Shown here: in pieces, positions 61,668 through 64,000 of the stretch
How the letters are laid out: the number at the start of each line of letters is the position of its first letter
Position numbering within the stretch: the stretch's first letter is position 1
From: Trichobilharzia regenti
Lineage: Eukaryota; Platyhelminthes; Trematoda; Strigeidida; Schistosomatidae
Reading direction: 5' to 3'
Length of the DNA: 64,000 nucleotides
Assembly: GCA_944472135.2 (NCBI GenBank)
Contig: OX235262.1
Location: 61,786,440 to 61,850,439, forward strand
Translations under genes and position numbers: made by a program
The notes under the pieces: model-generated
What the model saw: the letters and a program-made list of their open reading frames with translations, nothing else
What the model was told of the DNA's origin: nothing
Databases searched by the model: none

Positions 61668-64000
61668 GGATAATGACAGCCAGGTTCAACTCAAAAGGAA
61701 GGAAAGTTACAGTCATTCAATGTTATGCGCCTACAAACGTCTCAGAACAAGAGAAGAAGGAGGCGTTCTACAGACAACTACAAGCAATAATGGACAACGT
61801 CCCAAATGGCGATATCAAAATCCTGATGGGCGACATGAATGCGAAGCTGGGAGGAGACAACACAGGAAGAGAACTCACCATGGGTCGTGAGGCCCTCGGT
61901 GAAATGAACGACAATGGTGAACTCTTCTCAGACTTCTGCGCCTTCAATGATTTGGTGATTGGTGGCAGTGTGTTCAAACACAAGGAAATAAACAAGACGA
62001 CATGGATTTCACCAGATGGAAACACCAAAAACCAAATAGACTTCATCTCAATTTCAAGGAAGTGGAGACGGAGCCTACTGGACACAAGGTCGAAGAGGGG
62101 AGCAGATGTGGGTTCAGACCACTATCTAGTAGAAGGGACTTTCAAGGTGAAACTAAAAGCCTCGAGGATAGCTGGGATAGGCCACAATGCAAGTTCAACA
62201 CTCAATTACTGAAGGACACAACCACAAAAGACACCTTCACTGCAACTGTCAGAGCAAAGCAGGAAACACTACGCGACAGCACTGAAGAATCATGCGTGGA
62301 AGACCACTGGAACTCTCTGAAGGGGGTTTTCAACGAAACGTAATCAACGGTTTTGGGAAGAAAGACGAGACAAGACAAGGAATGGCTCTCAACGGACACT
62401 TGGAAATTAATAGAAGAGAGGAGAATGGTGAAAGAGAAAATGATTCAATGCAAGGACGGACAGGAGAAGGAGACGCTGAGTCAGCTCAACTTACACAGCA
62501 CTGGACAAAGAAGTGAAGAATAAGGACAAAAGACAATTCTACGACAACCTGGTCACTGAAGCTGAAAGGCAGCAGGCAAAAGGGACCTGAGGACACTATA
62601 TCACATAACCAAGTCTCTATCCGGGAAGAGATCAACACAAGCGAAACCTATAAAAGACAGCCGAGAGAACATAATTACCAAGGAAGAAAGACGGATTAAA
62701 CAATGGGCGGATCACTTCAAAAGACTCTTGAACCGACCATCACCTGCAACCCGTCCAGAAATACCAACAACAGCGCGCACACAACTGCAAGTTGACACCA
62801 ATCCTCCAACGAGAGCTGAAGTCTTGAACGCAATCAAACTTCTGAAAGCTGGAAAACAGCCGGACCAGATGGAATACCCCCTGAAGCACTGAAAGCGGAC
62901 CCAGAGACGACAGCAGACATGCTGACTCCATTATTGCAAAAGGTCTGGAAGGAGGGAAAGGTGCCTACTGACTGGAGGAAAGGTTACCTCGTGAAACTAC
63001 CAAAGAGGAGAAGAAGGGCGACTTAGGACTCTGCAAGAACTGGCGAGGAATCATGCTCCTATCGACGCCAAGTAAAATCCTGAGTCGCATCATCCTGGAG
63101 AGAATAAAGGACGCACTGGAGACAGAACTCCGACCAGAACAAGCTGGATTCAGGAAAGGCAAATCATGTTCTGACCAAATTGCAACTCTACGCATCATCA
63201 TCACAGAACAAAGCATGGAATGGCAATCAAACCTCTACCTCAACTTTATAGACTTTGGGAAGGCCTTCGACAGCGTTGACCGTGAAGTAATTTGGAAATT
63301 ACTCGAGTACTACGGCGTACCCCAAATATTCATCAACCTTATTCAACAGCTGTACGACAACGGCACATGTCAAGTGATCCACAACGGAAGACTCAGCGAG
63401 GCGTTTGGAGTAAACACAGGAGTCAGACAAGGGTGCTTACTATCACCAATGATATTCCTAATTGTGGTGGACTGACTGATTATGCGTCAGACAGTGGGAA
63501 ACGAGAAGACAGGGATATCCTGGACCGACGCGAAGAACCTAGAAGACCTGGATTTCGCGCGTGGATGATTTATGTTTGATGTCACACAAAATCGAAGACT
63601 TACAAGCGAAAACCGACAAACTGGTCGAAGAAGACGGCGAAAACAGGACTCCAGGTAAACATAGACAAGACGGAGGTTATGAAAATAACCAACCAACAAC
63701 AACAGCAGCAACATCCAACGACAATCACCATCAACGGGAGGGATTTGAAAGAGGTTACTTCATTCACTTATCTAGGGAGCATTGTCTCAACTACAGGAGG
63801 AGCGGACGAGGATGTCAAATCGAGAATCGGGAAGGCGAGAAACACATTCATCAGCCTGAAATCTATCGTCACTCAGCATCACCAACAAAATTCGGATTTT
63901 CAATACAAACGTCAAGTCAGTCAGTTCTTCTATACGGATCAGAAAGTTGGCGGGCGAGTCACAAAGAATATTTCCAAAAGGCTGCAGACCTTTATTAACA
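61668..64000 (+). mobile_element. RTE/SR2-like LINE, copy 3, 5'-truncated, leaves the window
   Basis: It begins abruptly inside the endonuclease (ATAATGACAGCCAGGTTCAA), the usual mark of 5' truncation, and continues to the end of the window within the C-terminal domain. It is very similar to copies 1 and 2. Its 3' end and TSD are outside. Confidence 0.92.
61673..63998 (+). pseudogene. RTE endonuclease-RT ORF of copy 3, broken
   Basis: The first frame 61673-62212 holds IQCYAPTNVSEQEKKEAFYR, GDIKILMGDMNAKLGG, NQIDFISISRKWRRS and GSDHYLVEG, then shifts frame near 62180. The linker is in pieces at 62002-62516. RT follows at 62880-63475 (ALKADPETTADMLTP-like, then RPEQAGFRKGKSCSDQIATL, FIDFGKAFDSVDREVIWK, VRQGCLLSPMIFLIVVD) with a stop at 63473. 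Motif C carries the four extra bases at 63560-63563. The C-terminal frames include DDLCLMSHKIEDLQAKTDKL from 63564. Compared with copy 2, the motif A region has E to G in FIDFGKAFD. Confidence 0.9.

Overview
This is a window of eukaryotic, flatworm-type genome, most likely a blood fluke of the genus Schistosoma. The reasons are an Sma-type hammerhead-ribozyme SINE at 2.05-2.30 kb, RTE/SR2-like and CR1-like non-LTR retrotransposons, several Penelope-like elements (PLEs), a gypsy-type gag-protease element, AT-rich intron-like DNA, and one host exon with a good splice acceptor. There are no prokaryotic features. The species assignment is inference; no search was run.

The only host gene part I can support is the last coding exon of a receptor-like protein at 3869-4405 (+): a seventh-transmembrane-like segment, then a long His/Ser/Asn-rich cytoplasmic tail. 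The other exons must lie upstream, at least partly outside the window. Everything else is mobile or repetitive DNA, or intron/intergenic sequence in which I see nothing.

Layout. 0-1 kb: PLE fragment (-), hammerhead-like PLE terminus, family B SINE. 2.05-2.30 kb: Sma SINE with intact ribozyme and 14-bp target-site duplication (TSD). 3.2-4.4 kb: CR1 3' fragment, then the host exon. 5-9.3 kb: decayed RTE copies. About 8.3-25.5 kb: a large imperfect palindrome whose left arm carries a 2.9-kb CR1 insertion and whose centre carries RTE copy 1 (15304-18594, 12-bp TSD) and tRNA-Gly-derived SINEs. 26.4-29.6 kb: a hammerhead-bearing SINE relic, a 45-bp-arm hairpin, and the best-preserved gene in the window, a PLE reverse transcriptase plus GIY-YIG endonuclease flanked by about 300-bp inverted repeats. 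30-41 kb: SINEs and RTE/PLE relics. 42.45-44.66 kb: gag-protease LTR element lacking pol. 46.5-47.6 kb: PLE relic. 53.57-56.75 kb: RTE copy 2 (14-bp TSD). 58.4-59.1 kb: inverted pair of family B SINEs. 59.3-60.4 kb: PLE relic with its own hammerhead. 61.67-64 kb: RTE copy 3, 5'-truncated, running off the end.

How the parts relate. The PLE protein is self-sufficient in outline (RT plus GIY-YIG). The RTE copies are all broken, and four share a 4-nt insertion that splits the FADD catalytic motif. Several tRNA-derived SINEs end in a sequence resembling the RTE 3' tail, suggesting RTE machinery moved them. The most striking theme is that at least four repeat classes (Sma, families B and C, PLE termini) carry hammerhead or hammerhead-like folds with one architecture: a short perfect stem I, a short stem II, and a tiny stem III before the cleavage triplet.
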